Shown here: positions 8,477 to 18,697 of the stretch, one piece after another
Position numbering within the stretch: position 1 is the first letter of the stretch
Layout of the letters: each line of letters begins with the position of its first letter
IMG/VR virus record: IMGVR_UViG_3300037189_005847
Coordinates: 1 to 64,000 of that record
Reading direction: 5' to 3' (one strand)
From: a virus
DNA length: 64,000 bases
The notes under the pieces: model-generated
The model's input: only the letters and a program-made list of their open reading frames with translations
Database searches by the model: none
Told to the model about the DNA's origin: nothing
Program-made: the position numbers and the translations under genes

Positions 8477-11400
8477 TCAAAAGAAAGCAAAAAAAGCGCC
8501 AATGGCTGCAGCAATTATGGCTCCAAAGTCCCAACCAGAGTTTCCACCACCATCTACGTTTCCATTACTGGTATATGCTTGCCAAGTAGCACCGCCAGTA
8601 GCAGTAGAATCTACTATGTTAAGATAGCTCACTGAAACTGTGCCTGTACTTTTTGACAGTGTTGCGGGGCTGCCTGGTGTAGAGCTATTTAGCGTTACTA
8701 GATTACCGGCAGTACCAGATAGAGTAAAGTTTGTAACAGTTTGAGTTGTTCCCGACGTAAGTGTAATTGTAGACGCCCCTAATGATGGGGTTACCGTGAT
8801 ATCATTGAATGAGTTAGAACCTGTTATAATTAGCGTACCCGTATCATTCTGCTCTAGATTATAGTAGGTTTTACCGGCGCCCGCAAATGTTTTTGTAGAT
8901 GCGCTACCCATTCTTATAGTAGACGTGCCAGGAGTTATAACGCTTGATGCTCCAGTAGTCCACGAACCGCCAACACTCCATATACCAGATCCTAGATTTG
9001 CATTACCGTTAATAGTAATATTACTAGCGCTAACATTTGCATTTGCAACTATAGACCCACTAGTATCTCTAACAAGACTGGTAGAGCCACTATAATTATC
9101 TGTTAGAGTAACAGATCCTGTATTTGATAGAGTTACAGAACTAGGAAAGTTTTTTCCGTTACTAGTCAGTACGGCGTTGTAAGTACCAGAACTAAATGAG
9201 ATAGTTCCAAAAGTAACACCAAAGGTCATACCGCTACTGATTATTAAATCTCCGTATAAGTTAGCCCCTGTTGTATTAGTCCAAGCACCTGAGTAGCCTG
9301 TAAAATTTAAAGACTTAAATCCAGCGCCTAGTGGCGTTGTAATCGGGTAGGACCCGGCTGTAACCTCAAAATTAAAAGAAATAGTAGCACTACCAGTCCC
9401 AGGATTTATAGTAGTGGTTGTTCCAGTTCCTGTAGCAGTAAGTCTTACTAGGCTAGTTCCAGTATAAGTAAACCCAGCCGGGTTTACCAACCAAACAGTA
9501 GTACTTTTACCTGTTATTTCAACTAATCCAGACGTTCCAAATGCTATAGATCTGCCTGCATTTGAGTTATTGCTGGAGAATGCAAACATTGTTAAAGTTA
9601 CGTTGTCGTTGATTGTTATAGTTCCGTTAGTTAGTGTATAAGTTCCACTACATGCCAGAAGGTATCCAGATCCTACAGCCAGGTTGCCGCTAGTATGAGT
9701 TACAGTAGCACAGGTTGCTGTACCGTTTAACAATGCGTGAGTGCCTGTTGTAATGGTAAACACACCTAGGGCTGCGGAATATCCCGCCATATCAAAAGTT
9801 CCATTGGTGTAGGAAAATCTTTGTGTTGAGCCTTGAATAAAGGCATCGGCCAACTGTAAAGTCTGGCCCGCGCCACTTAAAGATATACCAAAGTTTGCAG
9901 TAACTCCGTTTGAAGTAATAGTACGAGTGCCGCTAGTAGAAACCCAAGCTAGTGTGTTAGTATTTGCAGTAGCACTGGTAGTCATGCCACTTCCTAGCGT
10001 TAAATTTCCATACATAGTATGAGTATTAGTAGAGAAGTCTATGCTACCTGTGAACCCCGTAAAATTTAAATCTCTAAAGCTATTTCCTGAAACTAGATTT
10101 AAAGCGTATGTACCGTTTATGAAAGCAAAGCTCATAGCGCTTGCCGCAGTTGCAGTATTAGTTACGTTTACGGCTGTAGAAGTATTATTATTTACTATAA
10201 TTTTACTCGTACCAGTAAAAGAAAATCCACTAACACCGGTGACGTTCCATACGTTAATAGTACCGGTAGTAGTTATAGTACCAGCAGCACCAAAAGCAAT
10301 AGATCTAGTATTGGTGTTGGCCGAGCTGAACGATCCAACTGATAAATTTACATCATTGTTTATAGTTATAGAACCTAGTACAAATGTATAAGCACCGGAG
10401 CAAATAACATTATAACCAGTACCTATCGACAAGTCACCGCTAGAATGAGTGGCTGAAGCACAATTTAAAGTGCCGTTAGTGATAGCATGAGTACCAGTAT
10501 TTATATTAAATATTCCTGCAGTAACAGACTGCGAATTAAGATCAAAAGTACCTGCTGTTAATATGAATACTTGAGTAGAGCCCTGATTGAATGTATCAGC
10601 AAACCTTAGAGTTCCACCAGTTCCGTTTACTCTAATTCCAAAATTAGAAGTTATTCCATTAGAAGTTATAATCTCAGTTCCAGTAGTGTGTGCCCATGTA
10701 ATATGAGTTTGACTAGCAGTACCTGTAGTTGTCATACCGGTCGCTAGTGTTAAGTTACCATACATAGTAATGTTAGTACTACCAAATGACATAGTACCTG
10801 CAAACCCTGTAAAGTCTATATCATTAAAAGAGCCGGCAGTACTTATTGTTAAAGTATATGTACCACTAACGATATTGAAGTTAACTGCGCTGGCAGCAGT
10901 TGCTGTATTATTTATAGATCCAGAGGTAGCAGTATTATTATTTATACGTACTGTTGGAGTGCCTGTATAGCTAAAACCTGTAGCCGCCGTCACGTTCCAC
11001 ATAGTTCCACTACCTGTAGTAGTTATATTGCCTGTGCCAAAAGCTATTACACGCGTATTGGTATTAACAGATGAAAAGGAACGTACAGATAGCGTGACAC
11101 CGTTGTTTATGTTTAGAGTTCCTGCAGTAAAAGTATATGAACCTGTAGTGACGATTAATGCACCAGTTCCAGTATTAACAGTTCCTGAGGTATGAATAAC
11201 GGAAGCAGGATTTAAAGTACCGCCATAATTTATATACGAGTTAGTACCAGAGGTGAACTCTAGAACACCTATTGAATAAATAACGTTATTGAAGTCAACA
11301 GTTCCATTTTGTATATTAAAATAACTAGTAGTGCCTTGAGTGAAGTTATCGGCTAACTGAAATGTGCCACCAACACCATTGAATCGTATGTTATTGTTTA

Positions 11401-13078
11401 CAGTAATGCCGTTTGTAGTTATAGTATCAGTACCGCTAGTTGCAGCCATTATTATAAAACCACTACCTGCTGTAGTAGACGTCGTCATTGTAGCAGAATA
11501 TACTAAATTCCCAAAAACAGATATAGAAGTAGCTGCCTGTGCGTAAGTGCCACTAAACCCTGTAAAATCTAAATTATTCATTGCACCACTAGTTGTGGTA
11601 GTTAGTGTGTATGTCCCAGCTGTTATAGCAAAGTTTTGAGCCTGAGCGGCAGACATAGACCCTGCAGTAATAGTTATAGCAGTAGAGCCCGAGTTAGTCA
11701 ATCTTATGTTACTAGTACCTGTATAACTAAAGTTTGTTACTGTGCCCGTATCCCACACAGTGCCAGTACCGGTAAGTCGCAACTCTCCTGAAGTGTTATA
11801 AGAAATTGATCTAGTACCGGTATTGGCAGAACTGAAGGCACCTACAGATAGAACAGCACTATTGCCAATATCTATTGATCCAGCTGTAAACGTGTAAGTA
11901 CCTGTAGTTACTATTGTGGCAGTAGAGGTAACAGCAATAGCACCACTAGTATGAGTGACGGATACGGCATTAATAGTGCCATTAGTAATTGCCTTTGTGC
12001 CAGTAACAATAGTAAGAATACCCACACTGGTTGTTTGTGAGTTTATGTCAAGGGTACCACTTGTCAGAGTGAATGCACGTGTAGAGGTTTGGGTTAATGT
12101 TCCGACTAGTCTTACAGTATTAGCGGAACCGTTGATGTTAACACTACACCCAATATTCTTGTCGGCAGTTGTAAGAGTTTGGGTTACACTCGTACCACCA
12201 AATGTAAGACTATTAGCAACAAGCGTACTGGTTGTTGTACTACTTAGAGTCAAATTGCCATAGAGTGTTACTGTGCCGCCAAGTGTAAACGATCCGCTAA
12301 AGCCTGTAAAATCTAAGTTGTTTATATTGCTGCCAGCACTTATGGTGAGAGCATATGTACCTGCAGTTATAGCAAAGTTCTGTGCTTGAGCTGCGGTAGC
12401 AGAACCTGGAGTTATGGTAATTGCTGTAGAACCCGCATTAGTCAATCTTACGTTACTAGTACCTGTGTAGCTAAAGTTAGTTAATGTACTGGTATTCCAA
12501 ACAGTGCCAGTACCTGTTATATTTATTATACCCGTGGACCCGTAAGCTATGGTGCGCGCTACTGATACGTTAGAAACAAATGTAGGACAAGTTAATGTAT
12601 AACCATTTAAATTTAACGTACCCGCACTCAGTGTTACTGCCGAACCGGTGGATGTTAGTGCATCTTGTAGTGCCCATGTACCTCCAGTTCCACTAAAAGT
12701 AATTGGCGAAGCGATTGTGACTGCATTTGATGTTATTGTTTGTGAGGTAGTAGCAGCAAAGGTTAAAGTACCTGTATTAGTCCAACTTAAATTTGCGGCT
12801 GGAAGTGACATGCTTGCAGACACGGTTATTCCAGTACTGCCAGCAAGAGTCATTGCACCATCAAGCCCAGATATAGTTAGGTTTAGGCACGGTCTAGTTG
12901 AAACACCTGTTGTAACAGTAAACGCACCAGTGCCAACATTACTACCGCTATCAAAAATTACGTTATCTGCAGCGGTAGGAACTGAAGCACCGCTGCTGCC
13001 GCCACTACTAGTAGACCAGTTAGTTGTAGAGACTGCGTTCCAAGTACCAGTGCCTCCTACCCAATATCTATCAGCCAT
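8477..13078 (-). CDS. Giant repetitive adhesin / tail fibre, 1533 aa
   Basis: Starts MADRYWVGGTGTWN, a fibre N-terminus I associate with marine phages. The body has at least five imperfect repeats of about 190 residues. Each contains an FSYTGTSxVRLTN-like segment, a Gly/Thr/Ala stretch, the signature (N/D)xxFTGFxG and YGNLTLxxxMTT. The protein is almost free of Cys and charged residues, typical of beta-solenoid fibres. It ends in a hydrophobic tail (AAAIGAFFAFF). Probably host-surface recognition. Confidence 0.7.
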   Translation of the reverse strand: MADRYWVGGTGTWNAVSTTNWSTSSGGSSGASVPTAADNVIFDSGSNVGTGAFTVTTGVSTRPCLNLTISGLDGAMTLAGSTGITVSASMSLPAANLSWTNTGTLTFAATTSQTITSNAVTIASPITFSGTGGTWALQDALTSTGSAVTLSAGTLNLNGYTLTCPTFVSNVSVARTIAYGSTGIINITGTGTVWNTSTLTNFSYTGTSNVRLTNAGSTAITITPGSATAAQAQNFAITAGTYALTISAGSNINNLDFTGFSGSFTLGGTVTLYGNLTLSSTTTSTLVANSLTFGGTSVTQTLTTADKNIGCSVNINGSANTVRLVGTLTQTSTRAFTLTSGTLDINSQTTSVGILTIVTGTKAITNGTINAVSVTHTSGAIAVTSTATIVTTGTYTFTAGSIDIGNSAVLSVGAFSSANTGTRSISYNTSGELRLTGTGTVWDTGTVTNFSYTGTSNIRLTNSGSTAITITAGSMSAAQAQNFAITAGTYTLTTTTSGAMNNLDFTGFSGTYAQAATSISVFGNLVYSATMTTSTTAGSGFIIMAATSGTDTITTNGITVNNNIRFNGVGGTFQLADNFTQGTTSYFNIQNGTVDFNNVIYSIGVLEFTSGTNSYINYGGTLNPASVIHTSGTVNTGTGALIVTTGSYTFTAGTLNINNGVTLSVRSFSSVNTNTRVIAFGTGNITTTGSGTMWNVTAATGFSYTGTPTVRINNNTATSGSINNTATAASAVNFNIVSGTYTLTISTAGSFNDIDFTGFAGTMSFGSTNITMYGNLTLATGMTTTGTASQTHITWAHTTGTEIITSNGITSNFGIRVNGTGGTLRFADTFNQGSTQVFILTAGTFDLNSQSVTAGIFNINTGTHAITNGTLNCASATHSSGDLSIGTGYNVICSGAYTFVLGSITINNDVNLSVGSFSSANTNTRSIAFGAAGTITTTGTINVWNVTGVSGFSFTGTSKIIVNNNTSTAVNVTNTATAASAMSFAFINGTYALNLVSGNSFRDLNFTGFTGSIDFSTNTHTMYGNLTLGSGMTTSATANTNTLAWVSTSGTRTITSNGVTANFGISLSGAGQTLQLADAFIQGSTQRFSYTNGTFDMAGYSAALGVFTITTGTHALLNGTATCATVTHTSGNLAVGSGYLLACSGTYTLTNGTITINDNVTLTMFAFSSNNSNAGRSIAFGTSGLVEITGKSTTVWLVNPAGFTYTGTSLVRLTATGTGTTTTINPGTGSATISFNFEVTAGSYPITTPLGAGFKSLNFTGYSGAWTNTTGANLYGDLIISSGMTFGVTFGTISFSSGTYNAVLTSNGKNFPSSVTLSNTGSVTLTDNYSGSTSLVRDTSGSIVANANVSASNITINGNANLGSGIWSVGGSWTTGASSVITPGTSTIRMGSASTKTFAGAGKTYYNLEQNDTGTLIITGSNSFNDITVTPSLGASTITLTSGTTQTVTNFTLSGTAGNLVTLNSSTPGSPATLSKSTGTVSVSYLNIVDSTATGGATWQAYTSNGNVDGGGNSGWDFGAIIAAAIGAFFAFF

Positions 13079-13080
13079 GA

Positions 13081-13314
13081 TTACTCCTGCACAGGAATGT
13101 CTTCAACCGATGGTTCATCGGGTAAAACATCTACTGGAGTTTCTTCAACTATAACAGGCGGAGCAGTAATAACTTCTAACCATCTGGCAAAGCGAGCCTG
13201 CTTCATCACTTCAATGTCCGCTTCTGTATAGGTGTGGTCGTCGGGTAGATGTAGAGCATCTCTATAAATCCACGCACCGTTATCACTTGTCATTTCAAAG
13301 TCTATTTTTATCAT
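13081..13314 (-). CDS. Small acidic virion-cluster protein
   Basis: 77 aa from the ATG at 13314 (MIKIDFEMTSDNGAW), preferred over 13359 because it avoids overlap. The C-terminal 30 residues are Pro/Glu/Val-rich and probably disordered. It lies between two fibre genes and may be a fibre-assembly chaperone; no family recognised. Confidence 0.55.
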   Translation of the reverse strand: MIKIDFEMTSDNGAWIYRDALHLPDDHTYTEADIEVMKQARFARWLEVITAPPVIVEETPVDVLPDEPSVEDIPVQE

Positions 13315-13325
13315 TGTGTCCTCAA

Positions 13326-14936
13326 TTAAAATCCAAAGTTCTTGGCTATCATGTGCCATTTAGTATCGGCAGTCATATACATGAAACCCATATAGTCTGT
13401 TTTTCCAGCACCGCTAGTGACAGTGGGGAGCGAACCATCTGTAGAGCCTGCAAAAACTCCATTCCAACTGAATGTCTGAACATTAGTGCTCTTTATTCTG
13501 AGAATAAATTTCTCTGAATCAGTTATAGTTCCTGTAGGAGCATTCACAGTTAGAGTTCCAACAGCTTGAGTATTATTTTGCTGAGCAACATCCGTCGTAT
13601 CTGTGTTCACAGTTATAGAAGTAGAGTCAGCTAGATACACTAGTCGAGGTCCTATGCTTGCGATTGTTATGCTATCAGCAGCAGCATTAGTAGTTAATGA
13701 AATGCCTGTACCGGCTACCAGAGTCACAGTGTCAGTGAAACCGTCTGCGACCACATCACTTTGCCCTGCTACTACGAAAGCATTAAAGCTTCGCACACTT
13801 GAGTATAGTGCAAAGTCATTTGCATAAGCAGATAACAGAGTTGCATAATCATTAGAACGCGCATTTAGTAAAGTAACTCCGTCATTGGCTTGCGCAGATA
13901 ACAGAGTTGCATAATCATTAGAACGCGCTGACAGCAGTGTGTTAAAATCATTAGCCTGCGCTGTTAATAACGTTGCATAGTCATTTGCATAGGCTGTCTG
14001 AAGTGTGTTAAAATCATTTGAACGAGCTGACAGTAGAGTGGAGTAGTCGTTTGCATTCACCCACGCATTAGAAGCGTCTCCACCACTAGAAGTGCTGGTA
14101 ATAGTTATAGTGTCAGTAGCAGCATCAGTAGTTAGTGAAATGCCTGTACCAGCAGCCAGAGTTAAAGTGTCGGTGCTTGAGTCTGCAACAACGTTGCTTT
14201 GGCCGCTTACGCTTATAGTTGTAAAACTGTTAGATGAGGCAGCAGCTACGTTTTTATTCTCAAAACGAGCATTAGCAGTAACATAAACTAGCGCTTGACC
14301 GTCAGATACACTCTCTAGGTGTACATCTTCGTTTTCATATAAGGTACTTCCGTATATAGGACGGACAAATAACTCGCCGGTACTAGCACTTTTATTTGTT
14401 ACAATAGCCAAGGTAACAATATTATTAGGAGCTATTGGGATGGTGTTAGACAAACCTCCATAAGTATTAGGACTAGCATATAAAATGTCGCCCTCACTAA
14501 ACATAGAGGTGTTAAGGTTTCTTACCTTACCAAATGATGTAACAAAACCGGTCTGCCCCGCTGCAATCTCTTCAGTGGTGATACCGAGTATATACTTGGG
14601 AGGTACGCTGCCATTAGCTATAGCAGGCTCTATGTGTATCCTATTGGCGCCCCCAACACCATTAGCCATTACCGCAGTACCATCAGGAATTGTAACTGCG
14701 GTATGATTACGAACATAGTAGTACTGCTCTTGACCTACCTGTAGTGTGGTATTAGCATTCACGCCTATGTCAAGAGTTCTGTCGGTAGTATTCCATGCAA
14801 GCTGACCAGCCCCGCCAACAGTCGCTGGCGAGGCTACGTTCATTTGAACAAGATCTACGCTTGTTATATTTCCTTCTATGTAAGCGTTAGCGCCTACGTG
14901 CAAGCCTAGCTTGACTCTAAAATCTTTATCTGCCAT
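13326..14936 (-). CDS. Tail fibre with AND-repeat shaft
   Basis: 536 aa. The middle (about residues 295-390) is a run of 13-residue repeats of the type SARSNDYATLLSAQ / AYANDFNTL. Flanking sequences SxQSxVVADSxTDTLTLAAGTGISLTT occur twice. This repeat type is seen in marine phage fibres and probably forms a trimeric shaft. The C-terminus (SEKFILRIKSTNVQTFSW) resembles a small fibre head. Shares its repeat with 14964-16709. Confidence 0.65.
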   Translation of the reverse strand: MADKDFRVKLGLHVGANAYIEGNITSVDLVQMNVASPATVGGAGQLAWNTTDRTLDIGVNANTTLQVGQEQYYYVRNHTAVTIPDGTAVMANGVGGANRIHIEPAIANGSVPPKYILGITTEEIAAGQTGFVTSFGKVRNLNTSMFSEGDILYASPNTYGGLSNTIPIAPNNIVTLAIVTNKSASTGELFVRPIYGSTLYENEDVHLESVSDGQALVYVTANARFENKNVAAASSNSFTTISVSGQSNVVADSSTDTLTLAAGTGISLTTDAATDTITITSTSSGGDASNAWVNANDYSTLLSARSNDFNTLQTAYANDYATLLTAQANDFNTLLSARSNDYATLLSAQANDGVTLLNARSNDYATLLSAYANDFALYSSVRSFNAFVVAGQSDVVADGFTDTVTLVAGTGISLTTNAAADSITIASIGPRLVYLADSTSITVNTDTTDVAQQNNTQAVGTLTVNAPTGTITDSEKFILRIKSTNVQTFSWNGVFAGSTDGSLPTVTSGAGKTDYMGFMYMTADTKWHMIAKNFGF

Positions 14937-14963
14937 CTGTTCCCTATCCCTAGATGACCGACA

Positions 14964-16709
14964 TTATACTAACAACGTTGATCTTACAACGCGTATGTTA
15001 TTAGTATTGTTGGTAGGAGTTACTAGAAGTCTAACATTTCCACCGCTTATGTCTGCGTTAAATGATGCCAGAGATACGCTTGTAAACACAATAGCATACT
15101 CAGTCATGTACACAGTAGCACCGTCATGGATCAGCAAGATCTCGCAAGAGTGGTAGTAGTTGTTGGCTGTATCGTGAACTTGGATGGTATATTTAGCAGT
15201 TCTAAAGGATGCGGCTGCAAACGAATCTAACACCTGGTTGGAGGTTGTTGTGGTAGTTGCAAGGAAGCTGGTATCAAAACCAACAGCTTCTACTTGTAGC
15301 GGAGCTAGTGGAGTTAGAGTGCGAACACCTACAAAGTTGTTAGTTGAGTCCACATGGAATGTGTTAGCGTCTACTGTTAGCCCACCAACGCTGATTGAGT
15401 GCGAAGATGAGTTTCCATTAGCTAACACACGATCTAGAGTTATAACACCAGTGTTTGTTAGGTTTCCAAAATCTAGATAGTAGGAACCGCTTTGGCCGTC
15501 TAGTTGATCAGCGTTAAGATTTGTGACCACTTGAGTGTTGGACACTATTAGAGTTCCAATGCGAAGAGCAGCATAGCTAGTAGGACTCACCACAGTGTTT
15601 GTTGCAGGATCAAGAGTGTTAACTAGAGCAAAGTATCCTTCACTCTGATCATAGTAGATTGCAGAGTTACCTTCGTTTCCGCGGTTCAGATAGATACCTA
15701 CGTCTCCACTAGGAACGCCAGTTGTATTAGAGGCTAGCTCGATAAACTTGTCTTCAACTAGAAGCGAAGTAGTACCAATTGTAGTAGTGTTGCCTTCAAC
15801 AGTAAGATCACCCGATATAACTACGCTGTCTGTAAAAGTTTTCAACCCGCCAATATTTTGAGCACCTGTGGTACGTACAACAGTAGAGTCTACTGATAGA
15901 GTTACGTTGCCCGTTAAAGCTCCGCCACCGCTAAGACCACTACCTGCTATAACATTAACATCTGAGTTAGCCTTGATGTTTGTGTACGAGTTTAGACCGT
16001 TCCAAGTGGCATAGTCGTTAGCGCGATATCCGTTTAACAGTGTGTTATATGTAGCACTGTCGTTAGCCTGGTACTCATTTACCAGAGTGGTGTAAGTTGA
16101 GTAGTCGTTTGAGCGTGCGTTAAGTAGGGTTACGCCATCATTGGCTTGTGCTGCGAGTAGAGTTGCATAATCGTTTGCACGAGCCGTATTAAGAGTCGAA
16201 ACATCATTTGCATAAGCGCTGAGCAGTGTAGCATAATCATTTGACTGATATGCGGAAACTAGTGTGGTATATGTCGAATAGTCGTTTGCACGAGCGGAAG
16301 CTAGTGTTACTCCGTCATTAGCCTGAGCAGCCAACCATGTCACATAATCGTTAGCTGAGTAGTTAGCTACGATAGAACCTACGTTGTTCTGAACAGTGTT
16401 GATTTGACCATTCAGAGTGGTATAGGTTGAGAAGTCGTTGGCCATAGCTGCCAGCCATGTCACATAGTCATTAGCTGAGTAATTAGCTACGAGGGACCCC
16501 ACGTTATCTTGAACAGTGTTGATTCTACCGTTCAGAGTTGTGAATGAGTTAAAATCGTTAGCTCGTAGTGTGTTTAGGGTAGCCACGTCGTTGGCGTAGG
16601 CACTAAGCAGTGTTACGCCATCATTAGCTAGAACATCAACTCCGTTGATGATTGCCTGAGTGTTTACTACCAGCCCGCGATTAACTACAAAATCTTTTAA
16701 TGTTGCCAT
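14964..16709 (-). CDS. Tail fibre with AND-repeat shaft, paralogous C-terminus
   Basis: 581 aa. The N-terminal 240 residues are ANDYATLLSA / ANDGVTLL repeats. A junction follows (DQLDGQSGSYYLDFGNLTN) like those linking fibre domains. The last 95 residues are homologous to the C-terminus of 16722-17369: both have FRxAKYxIQxH, LxIHDGAxxYxTEYAI and VRLLxxPT. The shared domain is probably a knob or assembly module. Confidence 0.65.
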   Translation of the reverse strand: MATLKDFVVNRGLVVNTQAIINGVDVLANDGVTLLSAYANDVATLNTLRANDFNSFTTLNGRINTVQDNVGSLVANYSANDYVTWLAAMANDFSTYTTLNGQINTVQNNVGSIVANYSANDYVTWLAAQANDGVTLASARANDYSTYTTLVSAYQSNDYATLLSAYANDVSTLNTARANDYATLLAAQANDGVTLLNARSNDYSTYTTLVNEYQANDSATYNTLLNGYRANDYATWNGLNSYTNIKANSDVNVIAGSGLSGGGALTGNVTLSVDSTVVRTTGAQNIGGLKTFTDSVVISGDLTVEGNTTTIGTTSLLVEDKFIELASNTTGVPSGDVGIYLNRGNEGNSAIYYDQSEGYFALVNTLDPATNTVVSPTSYAALRIGTLIVSNTQVVTNLNADQLDGQSGSYYLDFGNLTNTGVITLDRVLANGNSSSHSISVGGLTVDANTFHVDSTNNFVGVRTLTPLAPLQVEAVGFDTSFLATTTTTSNQVLDSFAAASFRTAKYTIQVHDTANNYYHSCEILLIHDGATVYMTEYAIVFTSVSLASFNADISGGNVRLLVTPTNNTNNIRVVRSTLLV

Positions 16710-16721
16710 TTTTGTTTTCCT

Positions 16722-17369
16722 TTATGTCGCGATAACAGTTCTAAACACCTTAACCGAGCTGGTTCCGTATGTTGGACTGCATAGAAGTCGCACTGTATTG
16801 TTAAATATTGAAGCGCTGTATTGCGCTAGTCTGACGCCTTGGTTTATGATAGCATACTCAGTCAAGTATGATTCTCCACCATTGTGAACTATAAACAGCT
16901 CACTTATCTCGTACTGGTCAACTGCAGGAGCGTGCAGCTGTATTTGATACTTAGCTGATCTAAAATCAAGAGCCGACCACTGATCTACGATCTGATTTGG
17001 AGTTCCGTTAGTTAGGTTGGCTGTGTACGATCCCAGACCAGCACTACCAATCTGAAGATCTATACGAGGATCAGTTTGGTTAATTCCTACACGAGCATTT
17101 GCATAGTCTAACCACAGAACCCCGCCTACGCGAGCAACAGAAGCATTTACAGCAACTGTTACGTTTGAAGAAATAGGGCCGCCACCAGTTAGGCCATCGC
17201 CAGCTATGAGAAATGTGTTAGCTGTGCCACTTACACCAGCAGGACCACGAGGACCTTGCTCAGCCACAGCCACTACTGTGGCTTGCGGACGTTCCACAGT
17301 TACGGTAGTAGGAGTGGGGGTATTGACCTCCACCACCATTTGGATGGGATTAGCAGTTACTTGATTCAT
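16722..17369 (-). CDS. Short tail fibre / fibre-cap protein
   Basis: 215 aa. A collagen-like GPRGPAG near residue 35 leads to a Ser/Thr-rich linker. The C-terminal 90 residues match the last domain of the 581-aa fibre downstream. Its start overlaps the stop of 17366-17746 (ATGA). Likely a short fibre sharing a docking domain with the longer one. Confidence 0.6.
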   Translation of the reverse strand: MNQVTANPIQMVVEVNTPTPTTVTVERPQATVVAVAEQGPRGPAGVSGTANTFLIAGDGLTGGGPISSNVTVAVNASVARVGGVLWLDYANARVGINQTDPRIDLQIGSAGLGSYTANLTNGTPNQIVDQWSALDFRSAKYQIQLHAPAVDQYEISELFIVHNGGESYLTEYAIINQGVRLAQYSASIFNNTVRLLCSPTYGTSSVKVFRTVIAT

Positions 17370-17746
17370 CTAGTGATCTCAGGTTCTACACGGAACTGAC
17401 CTTCAAGCAGGCGGGTCACATAACCGCTAGCATCACGAAGTTCTAGATCATAACGACCTGCAAAACGAGGCAGCGCAGCTGTGTTAGCAGCAGTCATGTA
17501 CACACGAACATTACCGTTAGCTCCGTCTTCACGATTTTCAGCTGATCCAGTCAACCATATGAATCCGTTAGCGGTGAGTGTCGAGTTGAACTCAACAAGC
17601 AGACTGCTAGCAGGAGCTTCGCGAACCTGCATCTTGGCCGAATAACCAGTCAGGTTAACAGCCACTCCGGCAGGAGTGCGATAACGGAGAGGAAGATCAA
17701 ATGTGGCTCCCTGTTCTAGTGTTATGTCATAGCGTCCGGCACTCAT
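17366..17746 (-). CDS. Baseplate/fibre-attachment-like virion protein
   Basis: 126 aa beta-rich protein: begins YDITLEQGATFDLPLRY, has a central SAKMQVREAPAS and a C-terminal GRYDLELRD. This resembles the N-terminal attachment domain of BppU-type baseplate proteins. ATGA overlaps on both sides place it in a translationally coupled set with the small-terminase-like gene and the short fibre. Confidence 0.5.
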   Translation of the reverse strand: MSAGRYDITLEQGATFDLPLRYRTPAGVAVNLTGYSAKMQVREAPASSLLVEFNSTLTANGFIWLTGSAENREDGANGNVRVYMTAANTAALPRFAGRYDLELRDASGYVTRLLEGQFRVEPEITR

Positions 17747-18192
17747 TTGCCATCTCCTTTAAACAGATCTTGCATAAGGGTGGTATAGTTAGTAGTGTTG
17801 TTTACCTGCACAGCAGTTGTCGGCTGTTTAGGACGAGCATCACGATCCATATCATTTAGCAGCTTGATCCAGTCAAATAAGTCTTTTTTAGAGTACATGC
17901 CTGTCTCGGCAGCCTCTTGAAGTTTTTCGTCGATAACTTTATTGATGATCGAGAGACGACGAGAACGGTGTAGATATCCTTGATTCATGATCACAGTATC
18001 CACATATCGCTTGGTATCACTACGCTCCACAATCGCGGTTACGCGATCCGCCGAGATACCGAAATCATCAGCGATTTGTGGAATCGTCTTACCGGCTAAC
18101 AGTTCATTAGCTATAAGCAGGTGTTGTGGGTCTAGCTCAGGGGCGTCTAGACTAGAGTTCAGATTGTCTGAGTAGGTTGTTAATTCATTCAT
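17743..18192 (-). CDS. Terminase small subunit-like HTH protein
   Basis: 149 aa. Residues 30-55 (KTIPQIADDFGISADRVTAIVE) form a helix-turn-helix like those of small terminases that bind pac/cos DNA. A helical middle (RRLSIINKVIDEKLQEA) could be an oligomerisation region, followed by an Asn/Thr-rich tail. It is 13 kb from large terminase. A transcriptional regulator is the alternative. Confidence 0.6.
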   Translation of the reverse strand: MNELTTYSDNLNSSLDAPELDPQHLLIANELLAGKTIPQIADDFGISADRVTAIVERSDTKRYVDTVIMNQGYLHRSRRLSIINKVIDEKLQEAAETGMYSKKDLFDWIKLLNDMDRDARPKQPTTAVQVNNTTNYTTLMQDLFKGDGK

Positions 18193-18622
18193 GTCTATAC
18201 ACCATGGTTCCTTGGACTATGACAGCTCCTAGAGGTGCGTTGAGTCCTTCATCTGTTTGTAGCGTGTCAAGTCTGACCTCGTCAAACTCTGGATTGTCTT
18301 GTCTAACATAGGAGAGAGCATGTTCAATGTCATCAGCCAACAGCTCACCAGCATCTTCAACACTTTCATCCCAAGTGATTCCACGGATTCGAAAACTACT
18401 AACCACATAACGTTCGCCACCGCCGATGTGACGAATCTGGGTGTCGGTAATGATAATCATCACACAAGGAAACGAGTTGATGTTGTCTACGTATTCGTCA
18501 TGGTCAAGTACGTTGTCGTGTACGTCCACATTAAAAGTGTATGAGGGATTCCACGGACTTGTGCGTCCGTCTATTCGCTTGAGCGAGTCGATGATTTTTA
18601 GTTGAGATTCACGTCTGTTCAT
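18185..18622 (-). CDS. Neck / tail-completion protein
   Basis: 145 aa. Starts MNRRESQLKIIDSLKRIDG, with CVMIIITDTQIRHI and ELLADDIEHALSY. Its length and layout resemble tail-terminator/neck proteins, and its place at the head of the virion operon fits. The ATG at 18622 lies only six bases after the promoter -10 box, so its mRNA is probably leaderless. Confidence 0.55.
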   Translation of the reverse strand: MNRRESQLKIIDSLKRIDGRTSPWNPSYTFNVDVHDNVLDHDEYVDNINSFPCVMIIITDTQIRHIGGGERYVVSSFRIRGITWDESVEDAGELLADDIEHALSYVRQDNPEFDEVRLDTLQTDEGLNAPLGAVIVQGTMVYRHE

Positions 18623-18628
18623 ACAATA

Positions 18629-18657
18629 ATTATATGATGAACTGCGAACGAAGTCAA
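18629..18657 (-). promoter_or_regulatory. Strong promoter of the virion operon (leaderless)
   Basis: On the minus strand: TTGACT, 17-base spacer, TATAAT, then six bases to the ATG at 18622. The predicted start site coincides with the initiation codon. An A-tract upstream of the -35 could act as an UP element. The arms AGTCAAAC / GTTTGACT at 18653-18684 form an inverted repeat over the -35, a possible operator. Confidence 0.85.
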
Positions 18658-18697
18658 ACTTCTTTTTTTTAAATTTAGTTTGACACCCGAAGAGCGG

